Under the pieces are notes generated by a model. That model saw only the letters and a list, made by a program, of their open reading frames with translations. It made no database searches and was not told where the DNA came from. From Seminavis robusta (Eukaryota > Bacillariophyta > Bacillariophyceae > Naviculales > Naviculaceae): 64,000 bases of DNA. The stretch covers positions 58,574 to 122,573 of the forward strand of contig CAICTM010000096.1 of assembly GCA_903772945.1 (NCBI GenBank). The letters run 5' to 3'. Below, in pieces: positions 10,349 through 22,233 of this stretch. Both the position numbers and the translations under genes were made by a program. Within the stretch, counting starts at the first letter, position 1. Each line of letters begins with the position of its first letter.

Positions 10349-10671
10349 CCTCTTTGTTGCTTGCTCTGTTATGTTGTGGATCGAGAGACGCAAGTAGTCT
10401 AGAGCTATGACACGGTGGTGATCGCCATGGAAGTTCGGATCTTTTGCGGTTGTGCTACAGTACATGTACTAGCTTGGGAAAGATCTTTGAGAGCGGATTT
10501 TCGATTTAGCCGAATGCTGAGTAACGAATGAGACGTCATCATTTCGATGGGTCGTGGAGATGCTGGTTCCTCTTCGCCTTCGAAGAAGACCACGATACAT
10601 CCGTCCTCTATCAATCAATCATCAATCCAAGCAATCAATCCAAACAAGCAAGCACTGTCCTGACGACCAAG

Positions 10672-11166
10672 ATGGGCGAAACGAAGCACACTCAATCGCA
10701 GGCAAAGCGAGACCTTGACGAGAAGCTGCGGCTGTCTACTCCAAGTCGTCAAGTGCTGGAAGAACTTGCGGTTGCCTGTGCCAAGAATCCATCACCCGAC
10801 AATACGTTCCAGTACGCGTTTGCTCTGAGCAAGTCGAATGAAAAGTCCGAGCTGCGCTATGCCATTACCATCCTTGATGGACTAGTCAGCGAAGGTTATA
10901 GCCATCAAGTGGATTGTCTCTATGCCGCAGCGACGGCGTTGTATTTGCTGGGAGACTACGAAGAAGCAAGAACCAGATGCGAAAACATTCTGCGATCGAA
11001 ACCAGGATCCAGAATTGCCAGCGAACTGCATCTTGCCAGTATCGAATCACAAGAACAAAAGGAATCACAACAACTCAAACAAGCAGCCGTTGGAGGCACT
11101 GTAGCTGTGGCTGCTCTGGGAGTCATTGCAGGTGTTGCCAGTGTCATGCTAGCCAAAAAGAACTAG
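10672..11166 (+). CDS. FIS1: Mitochondrial fission 1 protein
   Basis: 164 codons from the ATG at 10672 in the context CCAAGATGGGC; the frame is open further upstream, but that part has no family similarity. Residues 30-120 carry the two TPR-like repeats of Fis1, with the family pattern Phe-x-Tyr-Ala-Phe-Ala-Leu, then Leu-Tyr-Leu-Leu-Gly-Asp-Tyr-Glu-Glu-Ala and a Pro-Gly-Ser-Arg turn. The C-terminus is a single hydrophobic helix (about 137-160) followed by AKKN, the tail anchor for the outer mitochondrial and peroxisomal membranes. The length matches the family (about 150 residues). Known role: recruits or regulates dynamin-related GTPases in mitochondrial and peroxisomal division. Single exon. 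Confidence 0.92.
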   Translation: MGETKHTQSQAKRDLDEKLRLSTPSRQVLEELAVACAKNPSPDNTFQYAFALSKSNEKSELRYAITILDGLVSEGYSHQVDCLYAAATALYLLGDYEEARTRCENILRSKPGSRIASELHLASIESQEQKESQQLKQAAVGGTVAVAALGVIAGVASVMLAKKN

Positions 11167-11887
11167 TCGAACCTTCTCTTTGGTTGCTACATGTACCTTG
11201 GCCTTGGATGGGACTGTCACTCATACTCGCTCAATAGTTCACACGCTGCTGGATGCTTTATTTGTTTATTTCAAGTTTGCTACCGGTAGCCATCCAAACA
11301 TCTATCCTGTCCCAAGAACAATCTGAGGGGTTGCCTGGCTGTTGCAGCAACCTTAATCTAGAACAAACTTGGAATGCATTAGTAGTATAGTCCGACAATT
11401 AATTAATTGCCCTGGATCACATCCATCATCGTTCGCGAACAGTACATGTAGTATTGGTTGGTTGCCGGAGGCTGGGTTCTCCCTGCAAGGAACCAGCTTT
11501 TCGCAGCGTTGCTGAAGGTAGCTGTATTAGCGGGACAGAGACCAGCAAGTCCTGGTCAGCCACTATCTCGCTAGCTTGTGAGCCAGAGCCTGTGGCTGAT
11601 GGAGGGATGGATAAATCGCTGACTGAGACAGGATGTGAATGAAATATACGTCGGGCAAAGCAAACACCAAGTCGAGTGACAGTCGCCCAATGGAGCGAGG
11701 AAACAAGACTATCTCTAGAGAGGTAGCTACCTTGATAAACAAATAATTGTTATAGATATTGTACACAATATTTTGACACCAGTATACGTCTTCACTGGTA
11801 CAGTACAAGCCCAGACCTGGCATTTTTACAGTCTATCATCTGCAGCATGTTGCTGACGACACAGCAGACCAGGTACTCTGTTTCTTT
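11167..11887. other. Convergent spacer between FIS1 and the dysferlin-domain gene
   Basis: No supportable gene. One TACCGGTA (about 11281), two TACATGTA (about 11190 and 11445) and an AT-rich stretch near 11745-11770. It holds the 3' ends of both flanking genes. Confidence 0.5.
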
Positions 11888-13801
11888 TTACACTTCTTGG
11901 GCATCGCCGAGGCCAGTTCCGGCAGTCGTCTTGTTGTGTTCATCGTCCTCATGCTTGCCGAACCACATGTGCAAAAAGGACTTGTGACGATCTTCCGAAG
12001 GCGGGGAGGAGGAGAAAATAGCCAAGGAGGCATCATCGTCGGTGGACTGTTCCGACACATCGACATCATGATCATAGGTCGAAATGGAGTTATCGTCCGA
12101 GCATGGCTCCACATCTGGAGCAGTTGACGGACTCACTCCACCATGTTCCTTGTGCTGACTACCGGCGCCCCATCCAAAGAAGGATCGTCTTGGCTGTGGT
12201 TTTTCCGCACCGGCAGCTCTGAGGTCAATGGTTCCATCTTCGGGGTGGAGCAGCATGGAAGCAGGGCGTGACTTGTTGGTGTCGTGCTCCTCATCGTCGT
12301 CATCCGAGCTGCAGTCCGTGTCATCATCGCTGTCACTGTCGCTCTCATCGTCGTCATTCAAGCGCTTGTAAATGACCTTGGGAAGAGGCGAATGAGAGGC
12401 AAAGAGTTGCTTGGATGGTCCCCGCGTTCGTTCGAGGACCTCTAGATGTTCCTTGTGTTCTTGCTGGACCGTTTCGAGACGGGCTTCCAAAGCGCGCCGT
12501 TCTTGTGTCCACTGGAACTGTGCCGCCGCATTGTGTACCTCCATGTCCGCCAGAGCTTGTTGTGCGTCGTTGTAGGAGTCCTTCAATAGAGCATTGGTGA
12601 CCTTGAGTTCTTCTCTGTTCGCCAAAAGCTTGAGGTAGTGTATGGTATTTTCCGAGGCATGAGGATAGTCGACGAGGACACGTTCTCGAGACCACTTGCG
12701 TCGTCGAACAACCACCGGAGAAGGACCAGGTTGCTGCTGTCGGTGCTTTTTCTTCTTCTTTGTTGTTGTTGCTGCTGACTTTGACGACGACATGGTGGAA
12801 AGGACTTGTTGAGTGAGTGAGGCCGGAGGAATGAGAACGTCGGCGTAGGAGGATGAATCTGCGAGAAGAAAGTGACCACTTTCTTTGGCGTACATCCATC
12901 CGTCTTGGTCCACAAAGGAACTACTTGTACATGTAGCTGTGGCAGTGGTGTCGTCATTGGTGGTGTCTTTCTGGACTTGCCATCCTCCAATCCATTTCCA
13001 GGAGGGGACCCCACGTTTGTTTGGTAGGACACAACCATTGCGGAGATCAAATCTCAGGGTGAGAGTCTTGTTGGTCCAAACTCCCGGCTTTCTTGTTTCC
13101 TTGGACTGCTCTTTGGTGGGTTGTTCGTCACCGGGAATGACAACTGGCAATGCGTTGAAGAATGTGGTAAAGAACTCGACATCTGATTTCCACGCCTTCT
13201 TTTCAGCACTATATGCTTGCCATTCGTATAGTTCTTCCGTGACGACAGCAGCTTCCATGGCCTGTGGATGCCAAGGCATGACTTCGAGGAAACGTACAAT
13301 GTGTAGTGGAAGAGGTTTTTGTGGATTTACGAGGATGGAAGTGGAGGCCAATGACGGTGTGTTGTTGCTGTTGTTGTTGTTTGTTGTTGAAGAGGAGCGA
13401 AGACCAGCGACGGCAGCATCAATGGCAGGTCTTCCCATTGTCAAAGCATCCACAATTTGTCGATAGCCTTCCATTTCCGCTTGCAAGGCCACCAATCGCT
13501 TGTTGGAAACAGCTGCTTTCTGAGCAGTGGCGCTTTTTCGGCGAGTACTAGTAGTAGACTGCTGCTGCTTTTGGTTCTGTTTCTCCAACTGGGCAATTTT
13601 GGCCTCCAATTCTCGACGCTTGGCGCGTTCTTTCTCCAGTTCATCATACGTGTCTTGTAGTATGGACACTTGTTCCTCGTGGTGCTGCTGCTTATTGCTT
13701 GCGCCATTGGAATGTGAATGTGAATGTGAATCCACGGGCTCTTCGTGGTCGCCTTGGTGCTCTTTTCTTCCTTCTGTCCAAAACATTTTATTTTGGTTCA
13801 T
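11888..13801 (-). CDS. Coiled-coil protein with a peroxin/dysferlin-type (DysF) domain
   Basis: 637 codons, ATG at 13801 (a second ATG lies five codons in). A His/Ser-rich start leads to a Gln/Lys coiled coil at about 45-80. Residues about 160-215 hold a Trp/Tyr-rich segment. The DysF signature follows in two halves. The N-half (about 238-300) has VPSWKWIGGW and DQDGWMYA, the Trp/Asp-Gly-Trp pattern of DysFN. The C-half (about 363-378) has RRRKWSRERVLVDYP, the Arg-Arg-x-Trp-x-Arg pattern of DysFC. A second coiled coil (about 385-455) and an acidic Asp/Ser-rich tail complete the protein. DysF domains occur in dysferlin, yeast Pex30/Spo73-type proteins and TECPR1, all membrane-contact or repair factors. 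Here there is no reticulon or C2 domain and no clear membrane helix. Role unproven. Confidence 0.7.
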   Translation of the reverse strand: MNQNKMFWTEGRKEHQGDHEEPVDSHSHSHSNGASNKQQHHEEQVSILQDTYDELEKERAKRRELEAKIAQLEKQNQKQQQSTTSTRRKSATAQKAAVSNKRLVALQAEMEGYRQIVDALTMGRPAIDAAVAGLRSSSTTNNNNSNNTPSLASTSILVNPQKPLPLHIVRFLEVMPWHPQAMEAAVVTEELYEWQAYSAEKKAWKSDVEFFTTFFNALPVVIPGDEQPTKEQSKETRKPGVWTNKTLTLRFDLRNGCVLPNKRGVPSWKWIGGWQVQKDTTNDDTTATATCTSSSFVDQDGWMYAKESGHFLLADSSSYADVLIPPASLTQQVLSTMSSSKSAATTTKKKKKHRQQQPGPSPVVVRRRKWSRERVLVDYPHASENTIHYLKLLANREELKVTNALLKDSYNDAQQALADMEVHNAAAQFQWTQERRALEARLETVQQEHKEHLEVLERTRGPSKQLFASHSPLPKVIYKRLNDDDESDSDSDDDTDCSSDDDDEEHDTNKSRPASMLLHPEDGTIDLRAAGAEKPQPRRSFFGWGAGSQHKEHGGVSPSTAPDVEPCSDDNSISTYDHDVDVSEQSTDDDASLAIFSSSPPSEDRHKSFLHMWFGKHEDDEHNKTTAGTGLGDAQEV

Positions 13802-14531
13802 TCAATATTGCTGCTCTGTTCAATTTGTTTGCTGTTACGATCTGATTTTTGTAAGTACTAGCTAGTAGGTTCTGTTGTTCTGTTGATGGTCGAGTCGTAC
13901 GCAATGACAAAGGCTCACGTGAGAACGAATCAAGGAATGAATGAATCAATGAATGTACCGTATGGTAACCAGCAAGCCCAGCAAGTAACAAGTGTCAAGC
14001 AACCACACTCATCGGTTGATTGATGTCAAGTGAGTCAAACTTACCTTTCACTTTTTCTCCGAGGGCCCGCGTGATCGTGTCAACAAAAATGAGCGAAGCC
14101 AAGTTGCTTCTTGTTGCAATGTGCTAGTAGTAGCTACTAGATCTAGTAGAGAGGAATGATGGGATTGTCACCACTCACTCACCGCAACAAACAAAAAGCG
14201 TTGGACCTCTCTATCATCAACGACATCAACAAGAGCTACTACTGGAGGCAGCAATCAAGAGTGACGACGAGGAGGAGAAAAAGAAATTCTGGAGCAAACG
14301 TTGGGAATTCGGAAGGCAGGAAGAAGAAAAGATGAGACGTGTGCGTGTCAAGACAACGTCACGATAGTAAAACAGTACTCGATCTGGAGTACCGTGTTCT
14401 CATTCTTTTCAGAATTTACAGGCAGGCGCCCGAAATTCCAACCAATGCAGTCAACGCTCGCTTATATTTATAATCTTGTATTTATTCGTTCTATAATATT
14501 TAAGAATACTCCAGTTCCCACATTTTTAACT

Positions 14532-14589
14532 CTAACCCTATTTTAGTACTAGAGCACGTACAATTCTACAGGAATAGTTAGGGTTAGGG
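14532..14589. repeat. Telomere-like inverted pair (CTAACCCTA ... TTAGGGTTAGGG)
   Basis: CTAACCCTA at 14532-14540 faces two TTAGGG units at 14578-14589 across 37 bp, in an AT-rich setting. TTAGGG is the common telomere unit, so this may be an interstitial telomeric remnant or a chance short palindrome. Confidence 0.5.
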
Positions 14590-16096
14590 ATAAAATCAAT
14601 ATTTATTCTCGCTGTTATATTTACTGAATTCCTGAATCCCCCCCAGTATATATATCTGAATGTTGACTGTGCTCAACAAAAGTCTACCGTACTAGTACTC
14701 GTACTCAGTAAAATGGGGACCTTGGTTTACGTCAGTGCCCAATGACATCAAAGTCTTAGGATTGAAGCCGTTTCGTTGTGAGCCGGGAAATTCTTACGAG
14801 GCAGTTAGCTGGGCACCCCGTTAGAAGAATTTCATAGGCTCCTCGGTGACAACACACACCGTACGTTTGTTGACACCCGGGTGTCAACTTTCATACCACC
14901 CCTGACTGAGTTTGCCGTGACATTGGCTTCAAGCTGCTGCTGCGTCAGATCTAGCCACTAGCTAGACTACTAGTAGTAGCTAGCTAGCTAGAGAGGTAGT
15001 CTAAAGGTAGAGATCAAGATCGCACCTCATCAAGGAAGTAGAGCCAAGAAAACTGGTCCGCAGGATCGGTTACAGTACATTGGTACACGTGTAGGCTATC
15101 ACTGGGCTGGACCTGATCACCCAACAAAGAAACTACTGCCGGTACATACCTACATACGGCAAAGCAAATTTGCGTGGAGCTCAAGTTGAGCGACAAGAAT
15201 GAAGTTTGCAAGGGTATAAAAAAGTGCTACAAATTACAAATTCCAACCCTGCTTCCACACAATTTATTTGTTGGTCTCGGCCTAGCTTACCTTCCGCATC
15301 CGTTCTCTCGCTCGTGTCTCCTGTCTGTGTCTCATCTTCTTCTCAAGCCAGCGTGTTTTGCTTGAAGTCCAAAAATTTTACCCTCTCATGTAAAGCAAAC
15401 CGTTCGCGAAGGCAGCATCTACTAGCTAGCTAGCTAGAGCTGGAAATGATGGCTGCTGTTGACTGCGTTTATTTAGTGTTCTTGGAATTGCTTGTCTGCT
15501 GCGGGACTGTGTTTGCCACCTAGTACGGAATCAATGGATGGTGCAGTCCAACAGTCAACAAGCAATGCATCCTCTACCCGGTACCAAGTACAGCACTTAT
15601 TTCTTTCTCAGCATTTCTTCTCCGAGGAATGTAGCGGTTGAACCAAGCCAGGCTTCTAACCGAGGATCGTACCTTTTTCAATAGACTAGTGCTTTTCAGC
15701 TGGCCAGTGGCAGCCATCACGACCATAGTAATGCAATCATGCAATGGCTGCATCGTACTCTTCTTTTGTGCAAACTGGTGGTGGATAAATCCCATCATCT
15801 TCGACAGCATCCAATGCCGCTTTTCAGTTTCTTGGCCTTCTCTCAAACCCCAGCAAATGCAAGGTTGCGTATTTCGGTGAGCTCATGGCATTGCTATGTG
15901 CCGCATCAGCCAGCTTAGTACAAGTACCAGCCCAAGCCTAGTCGAATCCAGCCCACAATTCAGAAATGGCTCAACTCAAGGTCTCCCAAAACTCTTGTTT
16001 CTCGCCTCTGTTCTTCTTCCAACGAGACGTTCAGCCCTTCTCGCTGATGGACCTGAACGAAGAGATCCTAGCTGCTCCAACCGAACATTAGAAGTA

Positions 16097-16446
16097 TCCT
16101 TTACAACCAGCCAGTAGCTAGCTAGCTAGGGTGTTGCAGTACATGTAGCTCATGCATAGGCTTGAAGCATCTGAAGAGATCTGTGAAGATCGACTAAGAG
16201 CGATGCTTTGGTTTGAAACATTAATGTGAGGTTTACCACTCCGTAAGCTGGTCCGCATACAGAGCATGTCCTTTACAACTTACAACCAGTAGGCTAGACC
16301 TAGCTAAGATGTGGCAGCAGCAGTATCTCACGAGCTATCTCACGCATCACGCATTGGCTCGAAGCATCCGCAGAGATCTGTGAAGATCAACCGGGAGCGA
16401 CGCTATCGTTTGAAAATGTGAGGTGTACCACTCCGTAAACTGGTCC
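16097..16446. repeat. Imperfect tandem duplication, units of about 155-178 bp
   Basis: Unit 1 (16097-16252) and unit 2 (16269-16446) share, in order, TCCTTTACAAC, a GCTCGAAGCATC-like block, GAGATCTGTGAAGATC, GATG/GACGCT and CCACTCCGTAA(A/G)CTGGTCC. Many substitutions indicate age. No coding content. Confidence 0.75.
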
Positions 16447-18063
16447 TACTTCTCTTTGACGCGTGGCCCCAGTCTGGGATACTTCAAGGTGATAAACTCT
16501 TTGTGCGCTCTTAAATCACAAAAATGCCAGATGGTACCGTACACCCGCACGGTACTCGTAGTCCACCGGTAGCTACTGTTGTCTATTAATACAGCAGTTC
16601 GAAAAGAAACATCTTTAGGCTTTTAGAGCTCATCTTTCATACTGGTAAGAGCTCTGGTAAGCAACAGCACCTCAACCTCACCAACAAGGGTGATCTGCAG
16701 GCCGAGATCTGCAAGTAACGCAAATGCAGCAACATCCTCTCGGATCTAGAGATGAAGTGTGGTTGTTAGGACCAAGTGTGACTGCTATCTATTAGGAAAT
16801 AGGTACCGCGAGAAAGGTGCAAAAGGTCTGGCTGCTGGGCCTTGGAGTGGGCAAAATAGGGCATGTAGCAACAGAATTCTAGGACTGCTTCATGCACTGG
16901 GTCAGACCCAAATCTTACCAGATATCTTGCATTCTTCTTCTTGTTGTTGTTGCTATTGCGGCTTCGTTGCTGTCTAGCTAGCTCGCTCCCTGTCTGTGGT
17001 GGACAGTGTAGTTGCCTCGTTTCATCGAAGATCCTGGACCGGAATCGATGGATAGGTGAAAGGTTCCGTGGACAGGTACAGCGTACGCTGCAATCATTGC
17101 CTGGTCGGCACAGGGTACCGTACCGGTACCGGTACAAAGACATACAGTACCCAGAGTCTGCGGTTTGATCGTCGTCCAGTCGTTGCCGTGGCTGACGTCG
17201 AAAGCTCTTACTATCCCTTTTCCCATCATGTTGCTGCGTGATGCGAGAAGAAGGCCATAACCAAGTCCCACTTTGAAGTGTTGTAGTTTTGTTGAAGAAG
17301 ACATTCACGAGTAGTCGACCACTAGTACTATTTAAGGAAGATTGCTACATAGAGTCATCCTGTTTCGATGGTTTCCAATATGTTGACTCTAAAATCTGTA
17401 TAGTGGGTGCCCCGGTCTATTTTTCAAACAACCTTGGTTATCTCTCACCGCGAATGCTAAATCTCTGGGGTGGAAATGCCTTAAAAGACATTGACTTTGT
17501 AGCCATCAAGGTTTCTGTTTTATAAATCGGTCTCCGTAGCCTAGGTAGATGCTAGTGGTTTCCGAGTGTTCCTATTGACAAAACTTACGTGCCGATGAAT
17601 TGTTCATCCCCACTAATCAAGGCATTCATGAATACGCAGGAACAACCCAGGTTCCACGGTTTGTACTGAAACTGTGATAGTGTGGTATCCTTGTCGGACG
17701 CTGTGTCGCTCTGCTGTCCTCTGTCATGATTGCTCCAAGTCAGATCAGACTGTGAGTGAACCGAACTGCTCGAAGCAAAGAAGCAACGGGGCCCAGCATC
17801 CACCGAGAACAAAGTTTCACCACCAACTGCAAGTGTGGCTCCTATTCAACGGCATCCACATCAACACTTACCTGTACATGTAGGTCTACATTGAAAGCCA
17901 CAAACCAAAGCTCTCATAATTTTGGCACATCAACAACCACAACCACAACACAACCGAATCGAATCTTCAATCTATCCATACCGTACAGTACTGCACCGTA
18001 GTAACAACAGTCAATCTATCGTGCGAACCATCACACACAAACTCCGTCATTTGTAAGCAATCC

Positions 18064-19933
18064 ATGATTTTCACCATTCACTCCGCTATGGACCCCACCT
18101 ACCAGTCTTCTGACGGCGAGAGCGGTTCTGCCAAGAAGGCCTCTAACAGCGCCGCCTACGAGATGATTCCCTTGGACGACGACTTTGAACCGACTTCTAT
18201 CGACGGTAAGCTAAGCGAGCTAAGCGATACGGCATGCACGCCAACAATGGGGCCACTGAGCGTCCTTCCCATCTTAATCACTTTTTCTCACTGTTTTTTC
18301 GTCTTGTCTTCACTGTCTTTGTCTTGCTTCAGTCATCTGCGCTCGTGGCAAGGAGGCGTACAACCATCCTGGAAACATTCGCTTTCGAGCTCTAGTAGCG
18401 GATCAACTGCACAACTACAAGACATCGACCTCCAAGATGGCCAAGTCGCAGATTGTCAGGGACATCATTGAGTCCGTGCGAAGAGCCAGTCCCAGAGGAG
18501 GCTTTGTCAAGAAGGTCAATGGCAAGTGGTTCGATGTGGGAGAACGAGCCAGAAGAGAAAAGACGGGACAGCAGATTCGTGACCTGCTCCACGAGTCCTA
18601 CAAGTCAAGCACCAAGTCCAAGGCGTTGACACGCAAGCAACTGCGCAAGTCTCTGTCGACCAACACTACTGTTGTCAAGGACTTTCACACTGGGGCATTC
18701 AAGGGGGCCTTCCAGACCACACCTGCCCGATCCTCGGCATTCGCTAACAGACGGAGTGGTCTGCCACCCAAGATGGTCAGTCTCGATTCACAGTCCAGCG
18801 AAGCCGTGGCACTACAGAACGAGTTTAGACATAGACGGTCTACTAGTAACAATAATGCCGACCGCGACTACTGTTCCATCCCCATGCCGCAACTCAGACG
18901 GTTGAGTGAACCCAACAACAACCACAACAACAACCACAACCTGAACCTGGTCGGCAATGCGGAAGAGCTAAATGAAGGCATCATTGGTGGTGGTATGGGT
19001 ATGGGCGCAGCAACAAGCGGCTTGAGTATGAGCATGAGCATGAGTTCGGGCTTATCCATGGGAATGGGAGCCATGGAGCCTCCATCGGGAATTGCCATGC
19101 CTTCGTCGGGAATGGGCATGAACAGTGTCAGTTCCATGGGCAGTTCTGGAAACATCATGGGTGGCAGCAACACCATGGGAATGGGCTCCATGGGAGCAAT
19201 GAACTCCATGGGCATGGCCTCCAACTCCAGTATGAACTTGAACAACTCTAGCATGAACAGCATGATTGGCAACATGAGCCAGTCGTCATCATCCATGTCC
19301 TCTTGGGAGATGAATCGTCACCAACAGACACTCTTGCAGCAGCAAGAACAGCTGATGCAACTACAACGGGAGCAGCAGCGCCTTCAGGAGCAACAACGGC
19401 AACTGACCGAAATGATGCAACGGCGATCTGTGCCCATCCCACCTTCCGTTATTCCTCAGGACTCTGGAGCTTTCTCTTCTCAGTCTTCGTTCATGAACAC
19501 CAACTATGGATCCAACAGCATGTCATTGTCATCACCGGCACACTTTGATATGAACCATAGTAGTAGTGATGACATGCCACCTCTTCGGGGCGCATCACAA
19601 GGCAACATGAGCAGGAGGAGTCGCGCTGCCATGTCCTCGCATTCCTTTCCTCCACGAAACTCCAGGCCCCAAGTCTCCGGAATGGCCGACGCGTACCAAA
19701 GAGGCAACCGCATGGACCGACTCACTACAGCCGCCACCGCTGTGGAGGGCTTTGATCCCCTGCCGGTGGATGTGGACAATGGCATCTTCGTGCAGCAAAA
19801 CCCTGCTGCCAACCAGGACAACTCGAACTCGGAAGTCTCCTTTGAAGAAGCCATTGACAACATTTGCCATGTGGATGAACAATCAAGGAGGAAAAAGTCG
19901 TACCGATTCTCTTCTTCCAAGCGTGAAGCTTGA
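18064..19933 (+). CDS. DUF6824-domain protein A (Met-rich, Gln-rich linker)
   Basis: Exon 1 is 18064..18205, the intron is 18206..18332 (GT-AG, 127 nt, phase 1) and exon 2 is 18333..19933; 580 residues. An in-frame ATG at 18091 is an alternative start. The domain begins right at the splice junction with VICARGKEAYNHPGN (residues 48-62) and runs through RRASPRGGFVKK, FDVGERARREK and YKSSTKSK (to about 145), ending in a basic stretch. The rest is low complexity: a Met/Gly/Ser-rich block (about 245-340) and a Gln-rich coiled coil (about 350-385). Near the C-terminus DPLPVD and SFEEAIDNIC form the motif shared with the paralogues. Known: DUF6824 is a diatom-expanded family of unknown function. 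Inferred: a nuclear protein, from the basic domain tail, Gln-rich linker and C-terminal RRKK. First gene of the array. Confidence 0.88.
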
Positions 19934-20978
19934 AGTGCGAGCTTTTAAAGCCGCGATACTCTACTACCAGGAAACACCTTTTTCCGATCCAAAAAGAGTC
20001 ATATAATAACAGATACAATACCTTTATAAGAATCAAAATCATAACATCATAGCCCAATCATAGGTGAATCAGGATCACTCTGACAGACCCTTGTTACGAA
20101 CTGTGTGGAATTGTGGCTTCGCTGGTTTCTTTCCTTGGCCAGCAGCGTTGATTCTCGATGGTACCGGTACCAGGTACCATACCAGGACCAGGACCAGTAT
20201 TTCTTAGTAAAAGAAGCAGAGCAATGAGGCTCACATTTGTTCGGCTGTCTTGGCACAGACTGGTTGCCTCTGTAGATAGTCTTAGGGTTGAGGAGCAGCA
20301 GCAGTCACGCTGCTCATCCTCGCACTTGCTCTGATCGACAGCTAGACTAGAGGACTAGTTGGAAGGATAACCATGCCTGGTCCCTGGTGGTCAGTGGTGG
20401 ATCTGTGCAGTGTCTGCCTGTTTGGGATCCAGCATTTAGGTGTGGCTAATTTACCCACTTCTGTTCCAAATCCAAATCCCGCTATCAATGCACCAGCACG
20501 TACATCCATGGATTCTACACACTCTCTGTGCTTAGCCATAAATAGAAACTAGGGAGCCAACCACTGCCCTGCATGTCCATGCCATCTACAGCGCGGAAGC
20601 TGAGGCGGTTTCCTTCGTCAGAAACACCAAGTACATGTAGCTACGGGCCATTGTTGGAGCTATCGTGGGTATGAGTGAGTGCCTTCTCATGCGGTACTAG
20701 TACCTGTCGCCATCCTTCCATTCTAAGCACTGGGCAACGGCCTAGCTAGGAAGTAGGCGGCTTCAAGTGATTTTCTTCTTTTCCGCAAGTCTCAGTCCTC
20801 CTCCACTCCCAGCTCCCAAGTTTATCTGAAAGCTTTTCAGAGCCCGTTACTGTTTTAGCGGTTCGGCAGGTTGTGACTTAGTTCAGTCACTTTTTGCAAA
20901 ATCGTATGAAAGCTTTTCATCATTTAATTTAAAAGCCTATACGAATACAACTTATTATAAGATTATAAGTGATTCTAT

Positions 20979-21003
20979 GATTCGATTCGATTCGATTCGA
21001 TTC
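20979..21003. repeat. (GATTC)5 pentanucleotide repeat
   Basis: Five perfect pentamer units in AT-rich DNA between genes A and B. Confidence 0.85.
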
Positions 21004-21875
21004 AGAAATAAGCGGTGACGATGTGTGATCCTTCTGTCACAGTCACATGTCACATCAATCCTTCTATTGGCTAGCTAGCTAGTCTAATGATAGAGTAGAG
21101 CTGCTTTTCTTTGACGTTCCTTCTACTAAGACATCGCTGCTCTGAGCTCTGAGTACTCTGAGTTCTGAGTGCTATGCCTAGTTGCCGCAGCTGTTGCAGC
21201 CCTGCTCAGGCAGGAGTCTGAAGATTGAAGTGTGTATCTTCTGTACCGTACAGCCTACTAGTAAAGCAATCAGCAAGAGTAAAACATACGAGTAAAGCAT
21301 ACTCGAGTACACACAGTGCTCAGTGCTCAGTGCTCTGTGCTTCTGTGCTTTGTTTATACCAGTGTGATGATAAATAAATTCTTGACAAGCAGGCACAATG
21401 GCACAATACGCTTACACAGGGTAAATGTCGAGACAGCCCAGTGCACCGTGCGTGTGTAGATGTGTAGAGTGTAGAGTACTAATTCTTGAAGAGAACTGGC
21501 ACCTGCCAGGTTACTTTTGTTATTGCTCACCTTCTGTTATGAGTTTTCGTAAACTTCATTCACAAGATACAAGATCGTTTATCAATCCAAACAGCCATTT
21601 ATTTATAATAAAAGAAAAGAGAAGCTGCAGCTGGATAGTGCAGTGTTGGCCACTGGCCTTCCTCTGTAAAAGGGTGGCCAAACATTAAAAACCAAACCAA
21701 TTCCCCAACTCCCTCACCCAATGCTGTTGGAATGAGTCACTCATCAGTCATTAGGTGCGACTGAGTCAGTCATGAATCAGGACCATTTACTAGTACGTAA
21801 GTCTACGTGAGTCGTGAGTCCCTATTGAAATGCCATACAGTCAGTTCTTGACTATATTTATATGGGGGTAATACG

Positions 21876-21909
21876 GATTCCTATAAATATACTAGAGAAT
21901 ATAAATATA
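21876..21909 (+). repeat. AT-rich 34-nt element, copy 1
   Basis: Matches the copy at 22234-22267 at 29 of 34 positions when compared by eye; the shared core is ATAAATATACT(A/G)GAGAATATA. A facing TATATTTATAT lies about 30 bp upstream. It may be a terminus of a small mobile element. Confidence 0.6.
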
Positions 21910-22233
21910 GGCTCTATTTACTAGTAAAGTACGCGTGGAGAGTGCCGTCACGTTTTTGTTTGGCAGCCTTTGCTCCCCTAGCCATATTCAATGCCCTTGC
22001 AAACCTGTCAAGATGAACGGTGGCAGCCGGGTTCACACCCAAACTGGAGGCACTGAGTGAGAGCTTGTTGAGTGCCTCTATCGACATGCATTGGCATTTA
22101 CACGTACGTCGATCGATTTGGAGTGTTTGGAATGGATTGCGAGCCATTGTTTTGCTGCTACGAGATTTGCGAAGGGTACGTACACATGCACTGAAGTCAG
22201 TCACGGTCACTCGTGACTCAGGGGGGAACATCG

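Larger units (their letters stand above)
13802..18063. other. 4.2-kb gene-poor spacer left of the DUF6824 array
   Basis: Only short or conflicting open frames, the longest about 180 codons on the minus strand near 17.0 kb with no family similarity. It contains a telomere-like inverted pair (14532-14589), an imperfect tandem duplication (16097-16446), CTAGCTAG runs near 14975-14995, 15425 and 16120, and TACCGGTA clusters near 17110. No tRNA or structured RNA is recognisable. Confidence 0.55.

Noticed and set aside
14970-15435. CTAGCTAG runs as a possible CRISPR-like or satellite array
   Set aside because: The runs are scattered, of variable length and without regular spacers; they belong to the general octamer excess.
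16766-17308. 180-codon minus-strand frame in the left spacer
   Set aside because: Begins without a supported context, contains Tyr-Arg repeats coming from the TACCGGTA run, and matches no family.
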